A stretch of DNA of 64,000 bases from NCBI GenBank assembly GCA_950295325.1, contig OX485805.1, positions 32,601,501-32,665,500 of the forward strand. Reading direction: 5' to 3'. Positions 32,766 through 45,239 of this stretch are shown piece by piece. Positions within the stretch are counted from its first letter, which is position 1. Each line of letters starts with the position of its first letter. This DNA is from Polytrichum commune (lineage: Eukaryota > Streptophyta > Polytrichopsida > Polytrichales > Polytrichaceae). Made by a program: the position numbers and the translations under genes. The notes under the pieces were generated by a model. It saw only the letters and a list, made by a program, of their open reading frames with translations. It had not been told where the DNA came from and searched no databases.

Positions 32766-33290
32766 GCGTTTTTTTGTCAAGAAAAATGGAGGTTGCCAAT
32801 GTAGACAGCACCAAAGCCAGAGGGGGTGTTGGGAGTATTAGAATTTAGGACATTTGTGAAACTGACCAATGACTGCCTCAATTCTGTGGTCTGTTTACTT
32901 GACTTTGACCAATTGAAAGTGGCTATTCTTTCCTCAAACTAACAATAGTAGTAGATTGTAGTCAACATATAAATTATGAGCACCCTCCACAAAGATTCTC
33001 TCGAGAAGTATCTCTTATTTGGCTTGGATCCTCTCTCCTCTACCTGGAACAATTGCGAGTCATCATTGAACAACATATATCTCATAGATTCGGGCCTTTC
33101 GAATTTCAACACAGTTTTCTTGGGTGGAAATTATACTAAGGGGCGGCTGACACCAAGAGCATGCAACGTGATCATGTTCAAGGTAAACTGTGAGCCTAAA
33201 AGTGACACTATTTTCGTCATAGTTTTTGGAGTTATATGCATAACCCTATTCTTATCAAAGTGAAGATTCTCTTTCTTCTTGAATGATCAT
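32766..33290. other. Intergenic DNA with part of a dispersed repeat
   Basis: The right end (about 33,230-33,290, TTATCAAAGTGAAGATTCTC) matches the 'GATGATTAGCAAAT' family at 4.2, 50.0 and 54.4 kb. The 95-codon frame at 32,976-33,263 has no known domain and runs into this repeat. Confidence 0.4.
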
Positions 33291-33294
33291 ATGG

Positions 33295-33680
33295 GGTTTC
33301 TTACTCATAGCCTGGCCCAGCTAGTTGGTGGCCCTGGCCTGGGAGGCAGTAGGCTGGGCCAGCTCGGTGTGGTCCCGCACCAACCACCTCTCTAGTTGGG
33401 CCTGTAGTAGGGATTGAGGGCCGCTGCCCGACACTTAAAAACTTTAGCATGCAAAATTTATGGTAGTTTATAGATTTAAAATATTAGAAGTGGCTCGGCT
33501 AGCCACGTATGGAGTTGTCTACATCCAGTTTGACATGCCCGGCTGGAGGCAGTGAGCAGGCACCCCGGTTGGTTGGCTGCAAGTTGGGTGCCTTGCACCT
33601 ACCTAGCTCTGGCTGTACCGGCCTGGCTGGCTGGCTAGGCACCTGGCCGGCTTGATGTGGGTAGGCTATCAAAGTGTTGG
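33295..33680. repeat. GC-rich low-complexity block with CCAGC/GGCTGG repeats
   Basis: The block contains many overlapping GGCTGG, GGCCTGG and GCCCAGC words and their complements (33,310-33,430 and 33,530-33,680). An AT-rich 100-bp spacer separates the two GC-rich lobes. It is non-coding and may be a self-complementary element whose ends I cannot set. Confidence 0.5.
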
Positions 33681-34854
33681 CTTCTTAAGTTAGAATAGTC
33701 GACAAATTTTGAGCAAGTAGTCCAATCTCTTTCACACGTGTGCTATTTTTTGGTGTTTGTTCATGGATTCACACCTATCCACACGCCACTCAAACACCAG
33801 TGCCCATTTCAAACGAGTGACCCAATTAGGGCTTGTTAATGTAGAATCCAAATAGTTCCCCATTTTGTAAAATGTGACCATGGGAAGTGGGGACCCAAAA
33901 CAAAAGAAATGATGTGTACCCATAGGAAGAATTGTGTCTATTTCTTTAAGACAAGATAGTGTGGACCACACAATCAATTATATAGTGTAAATCTACGAAT
34001 TTTCTTCCGGAATTCCATGAGGCCCACCTCAACAAGGTGGTCTAGAGTAATGCTCTTAGAAATTGGCAACATTATCTATGTTGGCCACATAGGATTCCAC
34101 GTGGACTTGTTATCCACAAAGAATGGCATGGGCCTTGGCCTAAACTATAAACCCAACATGGACCATATGTAGCATGCAAAGGCTCCATGTGAATGGGGTT
34201 TAGTCACAATATCTAAAAGTGGTATGTTGTTGAAATTCTTGTTTTCCAACACCAATAGCCATAACACAATTTAACCCTTTTTTTTTACACTAAGTACACC
34301 CATCTGGCCTTCTTTTCTTGGGAACATCCAACTCACGGCCTTGTCATATGGCCAAGATGGCGGCCCTCTTGATATATGCATTCCATTGAGTTTTAACAAT
34401 AAATTTATGAATGTTTCATGTGATTTGACTTTGAATATTATAGTTTGATGCATAGTTGGAGCTTGTAGGAGGTCGCTAGGAGTTCAACAAAGCTTAAAGG
34501 TGGAGGCAAGTTTGCTTGCCTATGGTCATTGCGCACTATATTAAGAAGTTATCTATAACATTTTCAACAATCATATCTCAAACTGAGCATGCCCCAAAAC
34601 ATGATACTCAAGTCCAATATGAGAGACACCCACCACGCCATCAATGAACTTTGCCCCCCCCCCCCCTATAGAATAGGCATGAGCATTTTCCGTCCCATCA
34701 GCAAAATCCCAATTTCATTGGTTGTTTGTACATGAAAACCTCTACGTTGCAATTGTTGAATCTTCTCAAATTTGAATACAAATGTAAATTTCTTTTCTCA
34801 TAGACACGTGTTGAAGTGCACCAAAACAATCCTATTGTTGTTGGCCATAATAAT
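33681..34854. other. Intergenic DNA
   Basis: A segment near 33,715-33,840 (AGTAGTCCAATCTC ... CACTCAAACACCAGTGCCCA ... GGGCTTGTTAAT) resembles pieces at 29.1, 44.0 and 54.5 kb. There is a C-run at 34,656-34,668. I see no gene. Confidence 0.4.
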
Positions 34855-35175
34855 TTTATGAAACCCCATGCTAATGCTCATCATGAGAATTAATATGGAT
34901 TGCATTAATTCTTAACCCATGTTGATGAGAATTAATGTGGGCCACATTAATTCTTAATCCACACTAATTTTTGGTAGAAAATTAGTGTGGCCAATCAATT
35001 GTTTTTCTAAAAACTTAATGTGGATGAATATCTTGTTTTGTGCTACTTATGTCCTATGACTGATATTCAATGTGTTGGTCGGAAGAGGAGGACCCAAGGT
35101 CTTCCACCCACATTAATTCCACCTTGACTAAAAACTAGTGTGGCCCACACTAAGTTTCCACCGCCACTAATAGGA
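34855..35175. repeat. Inverted relative of the 4508-4810 MITE
   Basis: Read in reverse complement, it shares AATGTGGGTGGAA, the CAACACATTGA region and several ATTAATGTGG words with 4,508-4,810. It has grown by internal copies of GAGAATTAATRTGG. Ends are not clear. Confidence 0.5.
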
Positions 35176-35356
35176 CCATGTAGCTTACATACAACGTCAG
35201 AGCGGGTAATCCTTAAAAAAACATGGTAGCAAGCGGGATGAAAGGTGGTCCAAAACTATTCTTCATCAATGGACTGCACCGGGTTTAGGACAAAAAGGCT
35301 CAACCGATCCATAATAACTCAACTTACTATAGTAATTTAGAGATACAACCTCATAA

Positions 35357-36590
35357 GAGCAAGCCCAATCGTTCCTGGATCTGCATCTGCATCCGGGAAT
35401 GAAAAGTGGCCTCCATCCAGAATGCAGATGCAGACCCAGGCAAAACTGCCACTCATTCTGCATTGCTTTCATCAGAATTCCCTCTAAAATGATTTGTAGT
35501 TTTCTGAAGTCATGAAGTTCAACCGGTTAGTTCTCAAACTCATATGTGCTTCATGCGTAAGTAGTATTTCTTTCCTGGTTTACCCTAAACTATAACTGGT
35601 TATTTTCAAGCTCATCCATGCTTCATGCGTAACTATAATTATTTCCTGGGTTACCCTAAACCTCAACCGGTTATTTCTCAAGCTCATCCGTAATTTGCAT
35701 GTGAATATAATTATCTCATGGTTTACCCTAAACCTCAGCCGGTTATTTCTCAAACTCATCCCTAATTTGCACATGAATATAATTATCTCCTGGTTTACCC
35801 TAAACCTCAACCGGTTCAGCTGGTTAGTTCTCAAGCTCATCCATAATGTGCACGTGAATATAATTATCTCCTGGTTTACCCTAAACCTCAACCGGTTATT
35901 TCTCAAACTCATCCCCAATTTGCACGTGAATATAATTATCACCTGGTTTACCCTAAATCTCAACCGGTTATTTCTCAAACTCATCCGTAATGTGCATGTG
36001 AATATAATTATCTCCTGGTTTACCCTAAACCTCAACCGGTTCAACCGGTTATTTCTCAAGCTCATCCGTAATGTGCACGTGAATATAATTATCTCCTGGT
36101 TTACCCTAAACCTCAACCGGTTATTTCTCAAACTCATCCGTAATGTGCACGTGAATATAATTATCTCCTGGTTTACCCTAAACCTTAACCGATTATTTCT
36201 CAAACTTATCCGTAATTTGCAAGTAACTAGAATTATCTCATGGTTTACCCTAAACCTCAACTGGTTATTTCTCAAACTCATCCGTAATGTGCACGTGAAT
36301 ATAATTATCTCCTGGTTTACCCTCAAGCAGTTCATGTGTACGTGAAGGGTAAGTTTCATGAACCCCAAGCCTCAACCGGTAATTTCTCTCCACCGGTTCT
36401 TTGTCTTTTAGTTGATAGCAGGCTCCCTGCATAACTCGAGGAAATGCAGGGAGTTCTGCACCTCCCCCAAATTTTTTCATCCAAATTTCAGTTATGCCAG
36501 TGTGAGTGGGGCACTTCCCTGCATCCGCATCTGCATCACGGATGTAAAAGTGCAGATGCAGATGCGGATGCAGGGTGAGTGGCCTTGCCC
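35357..36590. mobile_element. 1.23-kb Harbinger-like element with terminal hairpins and internal minisatellite, TSD TAA
   Basis: The left end GAGCAAGCCCAATCGTTCC and the complement of the right end, GGGCAAGGCCACTCACCC, are flanked by TAA on both sides (35,354-35,356 and 36,591-36,593). Each end carries its own palindrome: CTGCATCTGCATCCGG with a partner at 35,360-35,440, and CTGCATCCGCATCTGCATC with a perfect partner at 36,518-36,575. The smaller element at 2,833-3,244 has the same ends and hairpins and a TTA duplication. Neither hairpin has a second terminus of its own, so both belong to one element. The interior is almost entirely the 72-bp minisatellite. No transposase is present. Confidence 0.6.
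35515..36335. repeat. AACCGGTT minisatellite, 72/81-bp units, about 11 copies
   Basis: TTACCCT recurs at 35,579, 35,651, 35,723, 35,795, 35,876, 35,948, 36,020, 36,101, 36,173, 36,245 and 36,317. Spacings are therefore 72 bp eight times and 81 bp twice. The 81-bp units carry a 9-bp insertion that repeats the AACCGGTT half-site. Because every unit is a multiple of three, a 216-codon frame (plus) and a 262-codon frame (minus) are open across the array. Their products are just the same 24-residue phrase repeated, with no known domain, so I do not call them genes. Confidence 0.92.
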
Positions 36591-37086
36591 TAAGTTCATA
36601 ATTTCAATTTGAGTTCCATAGACTTGTGAATGAGAACAATAAGGTAGGGGTGGCTATTTCCGTCCAAATTTCAGATGTGCCTAGTTGGGATGCTGAAACT
36701 ATTTTTTTATAAATTTTGAGCGCTCCGCAAAGCTGGTGCAAGAGCAACTATGAAAAAATCAAAATTTTCCAGCATGTTTATGATTTCCTACAAATTTTTA
36801 AAGGAAACCTTGTAGAGTGACCAACACTCGCACATAGGGTACGTGGTATATCCACAGGGTGGATTTCTAAAACCGACTGCTGGCAGCATTAAACCGACCG
36901 CTGGCAACCAATGAAATGTTGGCAGTGCTGTGAACGGTAAAAGCACCTAGAAAGGTGCTTCTGACATAGGGGTCGACTTTAGGACCCGCACGGAAATTGC
37001 CACCCCTACCTTAACACTCGTGAATGTTGCTCTGTGTGTAGAACAATAGTTTAAAGTCCTTTCAGCTTCATGTACACATAGAGTTA

Positions 37087-37585
37087 GGGCCACTTCACAC
37101 ACGAGCCAAGAGCCGAGACCATGAAATTGTGAGAGCCCAAAAGAAAGTGTCTGAAGGCCGTTCCAGGACACCTCCAAAATCATGTAGTGTGGTCATAGAT
37201 CCTTAAGTGTAGTGTGAAGTCATATGTGACCGGGCTCTCAACTAAATGTTATTTCAATGAATTTCTATTCATACGGGTCCTCACATATGATAAAATAGAA
37301 TAAATCAACGGTGGTGAGCATTCGGAATGCCATGATCTCTTGCTTTTGTGTTAGGCCTACCTCCAAGAGATGGTTTTTGAAAATGATACAAGTGACCATG
37401 AAACATGATCCATTTGATGCCATGTAGGAATCCATGTAGACTTTACATCCATCCTGCATTCACATACTTTGTTGGTCCCTCAAGCGTAGTGCGAAGTGAG
37501 CTTGGACCGGCTCCGCCTTTTGCACCAATGAGAGTGCTTGAAGTGTAACGGTCACGGGCTCTCAGTCTCGTGTGTGAAGTGGCCC
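37087..37585. mobile_element. Tourist/Harbinger-like MITE, GGGCCACTTCACAC family, copy A
   Basis: GGGCCACTTCACACACGAG at the left is matched by its complement at the right end. TTA lies outside both (37,084-37,086 and 37,586-37,588). The body shares CATGTAGTGTGGTCA, AAAATAGAATAAATCAA, GTGTTAGGCCTACC, TGATCCATTTGATGCCATG and GAGAGTGCTTGAAGTGTAA with copies at 48,908 and 57,807. At 499 bp it is intact in length but has no coding capacity. Confidence 0.88.
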
Positions 37586-40500
37586 TTAATAAGCTTGATA
37601 GATATGCATCCAAAGCGACAAATAAAGAACAACATTTCTCAAAGATGCTTCACCGTATACATTTTAAAAATGACTGTTTTCCTCCATATCTAATCTACTA
37701 ACAAAAGTCAAAGCACACACGTGATATACCTAAAGGTCCATGGTTTGGTTGAAGTCAACATTTGATACTTGAAACCTTTCAATTCGTTTGAAAGAGGTTT
37801 TAAGTTTCAACAAATTTGATTCTTAGGTTGGCTTGACTTGCTAGCACTATGTGTGACATTCTTTAGGCTTGTTAGTGCGCCTCACACTAATTTCTTGACA
37901 TCTCATAAATCTCTACCTTGGAGTCTATTTGGTTGTCAACTTTCAAGTAGTGGGTGAAGTTCATGAATCCTAATTGAGGGGCGTGTAGAGACGTGTGTTG
38001 AAGGAGCTAGACTCCACGCGTGTTGGAATTGTAGGTCAAAATGTGAAGGTCCAATGAGTTTGTTTGGGGTTGGCTAACATCGGTGTCTAGGTTCAAGAAA
38101 TTTGGGGCCAAAAACACTCCTCTATGTATTGACCTTACTCTTGGACTCAAAATTGAAGTCAAGCTAGAAGTTTGGTTTCTCAAATTGGGTGTGTTATTTT
38201 GTTAAGTTGGGACCTACAAGATTTGGCAGGAAGGTAGTGCAACAAGAGCGCCACTTTATTTCTTTTCGGCATACTTTGGACTGGTAGCCTAGTGTAAGGT
38301 ACTCTCAAGGTCTTGGGATTTGAGTTTTTCTTTTCTTTCCCTTTTCTTTTCTTTTCTTTTGAGCAATAAGATATCTCTATTTCAAAGTCTCATTGGTCTT
38401 GGAGACGGGATCACAAATTGCCCAACCATTGTGTAGGATAGGTTTTGGCGAGTAATCATTGTGATGAACATGAACATGTACTTACTAGATGTTGATTTTA
38501 TGCTTATCTATTTTTGCATAAAAGTGTATTTGTCCACTGATAAAGGTAGAAATACATGTCATATGACACCTATTGTCAACTAGGTTAGGAAAGGAGCTTG
38601 GAGAAGGATAAGAAAGTATAATGAATACATCCAATTGATAGTATCATCGAAAACGTCATCAATGTCGGCCCTGACGAAGCTTATGAATACCCATTGTGTC
38701 CCCTCTATAGCCAACTCGATATTAAGAAATCCTTGCTCCAATGTAACAAACGGGCTTCCGTGATCAATGCTTTCCTTGTTGTATTGTAAATGGGGGGATT
38801 CCAATAAACACATGTCTCATGTAGGATTGTGGTTAAATTCTTGGTAAATTCATCTCAAAGAATCTCAACATTAAATTAGCATTAATTCTTGGTTAACTTA
38901 TCCCAAAGAGCCTCAACATCGAATATAAGTATAACAAGGCTCACAAGCTTTACAATAGTTTGGTCCATCGTTACCTTTTGGATACTTGGACGGAAGCCAA
39001 GTCCACCTATCATTAAGAACTTCATGTATGCATGTGTATGTGTGCATACATATGCCAATAGGCTTAAGACACATGGCAACCATGATAGGAAGTCTATTGA
39101 CAATCCAACCCCTATAGGTTTGTGATTGATTAATCCTCGCATACTATCACTTAGATTGAATTTGGGGCCTCGAATGTTAATTCCGAGATTGAGGCCGTTG
39201 GAAATCAAAATTTCCAAGCTATGAGGAGTTCCCGAAGTTTCCACCTTCGACGTACATGGGTGCCACGAATCCTTGGCCACGCAAATAAGTCTTCAAAAAG
39301 ATAAAGCCATCGCGGAAACGAGCCTCTTCACTTGTATAACGTGAAGGCCTTCTTTCATAGGTGGCCTCTATCAATGGTTGCGATAGAGCTTGCCCTAATG
39401 TTTGAGCATATGAAATGTCTATGTCTATGTTTTGGAAATTCAAAGGTCACAAGGCCATAAACGGATATAAGTGTTATCCACCAATATAGGCTTTCATTAC
39501 CCACACAAATCACAACAAATCGGGCCAAGGTTGGCCACGCGTAGGATGCTTGACAACTTTTTCGAAAGACACCATTTCCATCCATTTTCGGACCACAAAG
39601 TGTTGATCCCATGTTAAGACTTGTGGCCCACAACTTTTGAAGTTCGGAGTGTGTCAAGTGTATATACTAACTAGGGTATGCCCCCCACCTATGGAGGTGG
39701 TTCACGCGTGTCCAATTAGTGTGCACCATTCGCAAATAGTGTGGCCCACGACACTTGCACGGTCAAATTTGTTGGAGAAGAACCGGAACTTCAACCTCGC
39801 GACTCCTTTATTAGGTACGTAGTAGCTCCCCTATGCCATTGAAACGACCGACCAAAGACATGATGATGACTTAGAAGCTAATGTCGGCTCTCGTGTTGAA
39901 AATGGAACACTACAATGACCTCGATTTAGCAATAGGGTTAGCGATAGGTTAGCAACAAGCTATTTGAGGTTTAGAAGCGTCCCAAAACGATTCATAAAGC
40001 GGCCCTCATCCCATGCCCATGAACTTTTGAAGCTCGGATGACCTTGGTATTGCACCCTTATCCATGCCATCATGGGCACATGAAAATGGGCCTAGGGTGT
40101 TGTGTTTTTGCCTTCTCAAAACCTTGGAAGTCCAAATTGTGGCGAGTTTTTTGAGATATACTCTCCCAATTGGAGTCGAGAAGTCGGGCGATTTAGGATT
40201 GGGTGGATGAAAGCACCTTATCCCAATATAGTTATTCCATGATCGGAGTCATGATCCAACTATTTGGGAAAATGTGGCGTGAACCGAAGTGAGCTAGAGA
40301 TTTGTGGTGTGTACGTAAACTCATCCTTTGGGAAGGTGATCAATTATTCATATAGCTATTTGACACCCCCGATTTCTTGTCGATTTGACTCCAAAATCGA
40401 CATCAAAAAATAAACATTTAACTAGTCTAGTGAAGTCCAATGAAGATGAAATGGCTCTCTTGACCCAATAGGATGTTGTGTTTCCTAAGGCCTCTTTCTT

Positions 40501-40821
40501 TATCCACGGTGGGATTAGTTTACTTAGTTGTCACGAAGCCCAAACCAATTGGATGTAGTATGGTACATTGTGTAGGCCAAGACTAGATGCCTTGTGCTTT
40601 GAGTTGGGCCCCCTCAAACCCTACACATGTGAAAAGGGTCTAGTTAAAATCTCCACTTCCAATTCACCTAATCAAGTCTCATCACACTAATTCCGAATCT
40701 ATGATGTGTAGTTTTTAGCCAAATCCTTTAAACGAAGTAGTCTATGTTTACACCAAGTATACTTGGTGGGTGATGGTTAAAGGAGAGAAAAGAAGGGGGG
40801 AGGGGGGGGGGGGGGGGGCAA
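37586..40821. other. Intergenic DNA with possible decayed coding patches
   Basis: No intact gene is visible. On the minus strand, 38,580-39,660 contains four consecutive frames of 74-132 codons in different phases (end phases 0, 2, 1 and 2), with protein-like stretches such as FRDGFIFLKTYLRGQGFVAP and TLEQGFLNIELAIEG. They could be a frameshifted relic of an unknown protein, perhaps from a transposon, but I recognise no family. A CTTTT-rich tract lies at 38,325-38,360 and a long G-run at 40,794-40,818. Confidence 0.3.
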
Positions 40822-42003
40822 ACATTAAACACCCCCCTACGAACTTTGGGGGGTCTCAGATCCGGGTAGGGGCAGCCCTCCCGGTAAATTTTTGAACCGA
40901 CCGAAAATTGTTGCCCGCCCCGTCCAACTTCGAAAAAAACATTGCCCTTGCATTCTTGAAGGCCACTTGACTACAAAACCCATATTGAGTGCACTTCACT
41001 TTCAAGGCCCAATATCCAATATACATGTTCACTTCCATTGAGTAAACAAGCAATTGATTGGGATTTCATTATCAAAGTGAAACCATCAATAAAGCATGTA
41101 ATTGACTTGGAAGTCAAAAATATTACAAAACCCTCACTACCACTGAGGATATAATTTTTGTGACTTACAGTTTGAATTTGTCTTTGTCATTCTAAAATGA
41201 TACTTAAATTAGTGTGCTGATTTAGTATGTATATTTATAATATTTTAAAGAATGTTGTCTACTTTTACATGTATTCATATGCATTCAATAATTAATTAAG
41301 ACTGAAAATAATTAATTATAACAATTATTTCACTGGAATTAATTCCATAATTGAATTTTTTAATTAATTCACTAGAATTAATTCCCAAAATTTTATTAGA
41401 ATGAATTCACTGGAATTAATTCCATAAATTTATCAATTACAGTGCATTTTATGATTAATTATGTCTACTTAACTTTATAAACATAGTTTCTGATTTATTT
41501 GGGATTAATTAGACTTAATTACATTCAATCAGACTTAATTAGTTTGAATGTGTATGAATATATGTGAAAGTAGACAACATTACCTAAAATATTATAAAAT
41601 GTACATACTAAATCCACACACTAATTTAAGTATCATTTTAGAATGACAAAGACAAATTCAAATTGTACGTCACAAAAATTATATCCTCAGTGGTAATGAG
41701 GGTTTTGTAATATTTTTGACTTCCAAGTCAATTACATGCTTTATTGACGGTTTCACTTTGATAATGAAATCCCAGTCAATTGCTTTTTTACTCAATGAAA
41801 GTGAACATATATATTGGATTTTGAGCCTTGAAAGTGAAGTGCACTCAATATGGGATTTGTAGTCAAGCGGCCTTCAAGAATGCAAAGGCAATGTTTTTTT
41901 CGAAGGGTGGGCAACAATTTTCGGTCAGGTTCAAAAATTTACCGGGAGGGCTGCCCCCGCCCGGATGTGAGACCCCCCAAAGTTCATAGGGGGTGTTTAA
42001 TGT
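40822..42003. mobile_element. 1.18-kb foldback element with about 480-bp arms
   Basis: The left arm (40,822 to about 41,310) is the reverse complement of the right arm (about 41,520 to 42,003) with scattered mismatches. Examples are ACATTAAACACCCCCCTACG against its complement ending at 42,003, and GTCACAAAAATTATATCCTC in the right arm against its partner near 41,145. The roughly 210-bp loop is a small AT-rich array of GAATTAATTCC words (41,335-41,430). Both flanks are long G-runs on the same strand (40,794-40,818 and 42,008-42,026). No coding region is visible. Confidence 0.88.
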
Positions 42004-42026
42004 CTACCGGGGGGAAGGGGGGGGGG

Positions 42027-45000
42027 TCTCAAAGAGAAAGACATCTAGCCCAAGCACATTGTATATACACCATGAGTATGCTCAATCCTTGTTCCTAGAC
42101 CCTTCCAGATTTGAGGGCCTCCGCATTCTTTCCAAGATTCAATTTCTACACCAATTTGACACATATCAAGTTTAAAATATAAAATACGATTGATTAGTGT
42201 GGATAATAAATAGAGCAGGCCTCAATAATTGTCAAATGCTTCAAAAGTGTGAAGCATATATGATTGTAAAACAATAATAGAATTTCAAGCAACATGGTAT
42301 TTCATTTTCTTTGGCATGATCATATACGTGACATATGAAGAAATTTACATCGGTTGTCAGATTTCGTGATGCACCTTATTTTGAATGTCAAAATAACATG
42401 GCTTAATGTGATACACACCGATGATTCTATTCTATTCTATTCTATTCTGTTTTTTAATTATTAATAAGCATAACTATGTCAAAAACATTTGATGTACATT
42501 TGATCATTTTTTTGGTTTTTAAAAGTGATATCCAAGAAGGTGGACCCATGTCAACTAGTGGGTCATGTTCAGTCATGTTTTTCTTTATGAGGGCAATATT
42601 TCGACAAGTTGTTTTGTTTTCTATTTCTTAATAATTACTACCCTTACATAATTTGCAAGTTGGGCAGCAAAGTGAGAAGATTCAAGGTTTTGTTGTCACT
42701 TCTAACACTACCAACATATGAGTTCTTGGCAATCATCCTATGTCATTGATATAAATATACAAATGTACTATTGTGGTAGATTTGCATATCTACCATGATG
42801 TAAGATAATTCTCCCGTGACACAGGTGAAGTACCCAAGACTCATACCCATACAAATCTTGTACAAAATCCAAATTTTGTAAAGGCCGAGCACTATATAGA
42901 CTCATGGTTCAATCATGCTCAAACCATAGTATTTCCACACACTTCAACTCTTTAGTACTCTAATGGGGCTATTGGTTCAACTTTGAGTGCCCAAAACTTG
43001 CTTTCCACGTGGGAATCTACAGTCCCCACCAATGCGATAATGCCATGTGGCAATTTTTTTTCTCTTGGAAACCATTTATTCTATGTTGGATACTAATAAC
43101 TATGGTCGTTTTAAAGCCCACATGTGACAAGGAACCACAAAGGTACTATTCCTCAAACCGTGTGGTGCCAAATTAGATTCCTTAAACCCTAAAACAAAAC
43201 AAAAACTAGGTGACATGATGAAGCATGGCCGTGTGTGGTGGGGTATCGATGGAAATGGGACATAAAAGACAAGAGGGACTCGTCAATTCTTCCACGACAA
43301 CAATATATGAACAATCAAGTGCCGTGTGTTTCGATACAAAAGAAAAATTCGTTAAAGTTAAAGAATTTACACCATATGAGCCTCGGACCGATTCTAGCCA
43401 AGAGCTTTTTCCAACAGTGAAAGCACGGCATGTATTGGAGATGTATTGTATTTTGCTAATAAAGAAACGACATCCATCGAGAACGGGCTCGAAACTCCAA
43501 CATCGACGGCATCAAAACTCGTAACTTATTAGGGTCGATCCTATCGCTAGGATGGGGTTAGGGTTAGGCCCGAGTGCGCTTTTTCTCTCGCTTCCTTCCT
43601 TGCCACTCGGTGTGGATGATAATTCGATCTCTCCATCCGAGACACTAACTCCTCCAATGCATCGGAACTTGGAGGACGGTTCAATTGGTCGTAAATGTTT
43701 AAAGGTATGTGTGGCCGTATTATTATTGTGGGCACTTTCAACTCCACAAACAAATTCGGCCATTGGATCGATGGAGTCGGGAACCATCGCATCACCCGCT
43801 TAACTAGCACTTGCGAATCATGGAAGGTTGTCGTTTCAAGGTTTTAGACTCACCCGAGACTCATCGGAGTTGAGGTGATGGAAAAGTGTTAAAAGTCCAA
43901 AGCGAAGATTCTCTAAAAGCAATACACTTGCACATACCCTCCCAATTATGGCAGCTATTGAACCTAGATTGGTGATGAGCATATGGTTTGAGCACATAGT
44001 CCAATCCCATCGTAACATGTGTCATTTGGGTGTTTGTTTTCCACTACGACTTTCACCCACACACCACCCCAATATATAGGTGTCCACCTACGACCCACAA
44101 TACTTTACACCGATTTGGACCGCCTCCTCCCAAAAGTGAAGTTCAACGCGTGTAACCGAGACACACGACATTCGACTCCCCACACTTACCGACTTGACTC
44201 GACCGTGTCCATCTTAACATGTTTGGCCACGTCGTTTCAGCACACATTTGTAACACATGAATGGGACATGAATATGAATACCTCCAATCCCCCAAAGCAT
44301 GGAACCATGCATGGGTCCCTCCGATCCGACCACAAGAGGAAAATTTTGGGACGGCTTCCTACGCGATCAATTGGACCGGCTCCTAGTTTGAGCCCAATAG
44401 AGTGTCCTACACATTCAATTGGACCGGCTTCTAGTTTGAGCCCAATAGTGTGAAGCTAACCCTTGACAAAAAAAAACGACTTCGACGCACCCGGTCTCAC
44501 CGACCGTAACATCCGTCTAGAAGAATTCAAGAGTCCCGAGTTTGGTTTGGCACACGTGTGTGTATTATATCCCTAAGGTGGTCGACTTTGTGACCGACAT
44601 AAATCTTCCCATAATTTCATAGCCCACAAAGACCTTCGGTTCCAAAACCACTTTGAGATGTGCATTGTTGGCATTACCTCCATGCCTCCAAGCATGGATA
44701 ATGCACGGGTCCCTCTCCCTTATTATGCGGCTTCATTTTCATTGGAAAAACCGACAACGGGTGAGGAATGACATGCCTTGAGATTCGACCGACTCAAATG
44801 CCCAACCAATTGAGATCGTGATGAGTTTTCGAACCAACTCGGTTTTGAGTTCATTATGAGAGGGTCAAATAATGTACGTGGGTTTAACCTTTCCAAATGT
44901 GATTCTTCAATGGCGCCTCACAACTTGTCCTTTGCAATCGTTCCCAAGAAACCCTTGGAAATGCTATTTTAGAGCTCATCTTTAAGAATTCTTTACCCCT

Positions 45001-45239
45001 CATGCTCTCCTAGGCATGCATGGGTTGTTGCGCTTGAGCGTGTCTTTAGCCTCATTATATGACCAAATACTAACTTTGACTTGATTGGAAAAGTGTTGAT
45101 TTGCATCAAGATGTTGGTGTGATTTTGAGATCATCAATTCTACAATATTGTTTTTAATGCTAATATATTCATAACGTTCAAAGAGTCCTCAAAGATTCCA
45201 TATAATTTGGATTGGTTTTGATCTTTTGTTGAATCCATA
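42027..45239. other. Intergenic DNA, no gene recognised
   Basis: A TTCTA microsatellite lies at 42,425-42,449. The 43,200-44,460 portion is less AT-rich and has frames up to 144 codons (44,019-44,453), but these contain no motif I know and include a short duplicated phrase (CAATTGGACCGGCT at 44,369 and 44,417). The segment near 43,985-44,060 (AGCACATAGTCCAATCCCAT) is part of a dispersed repeat. Confidence 0.4.

Noticed and set aside
35580-36368. 262-codon minus-strand frame (and 216-codon plus-strand frame) as a gene
   Set aside because: Both frames arise from a stop-free minisatellite unit whose length is a multiple of three, and both strands are open together. There is no known domain. It is reported as a repeat and as a question to test.
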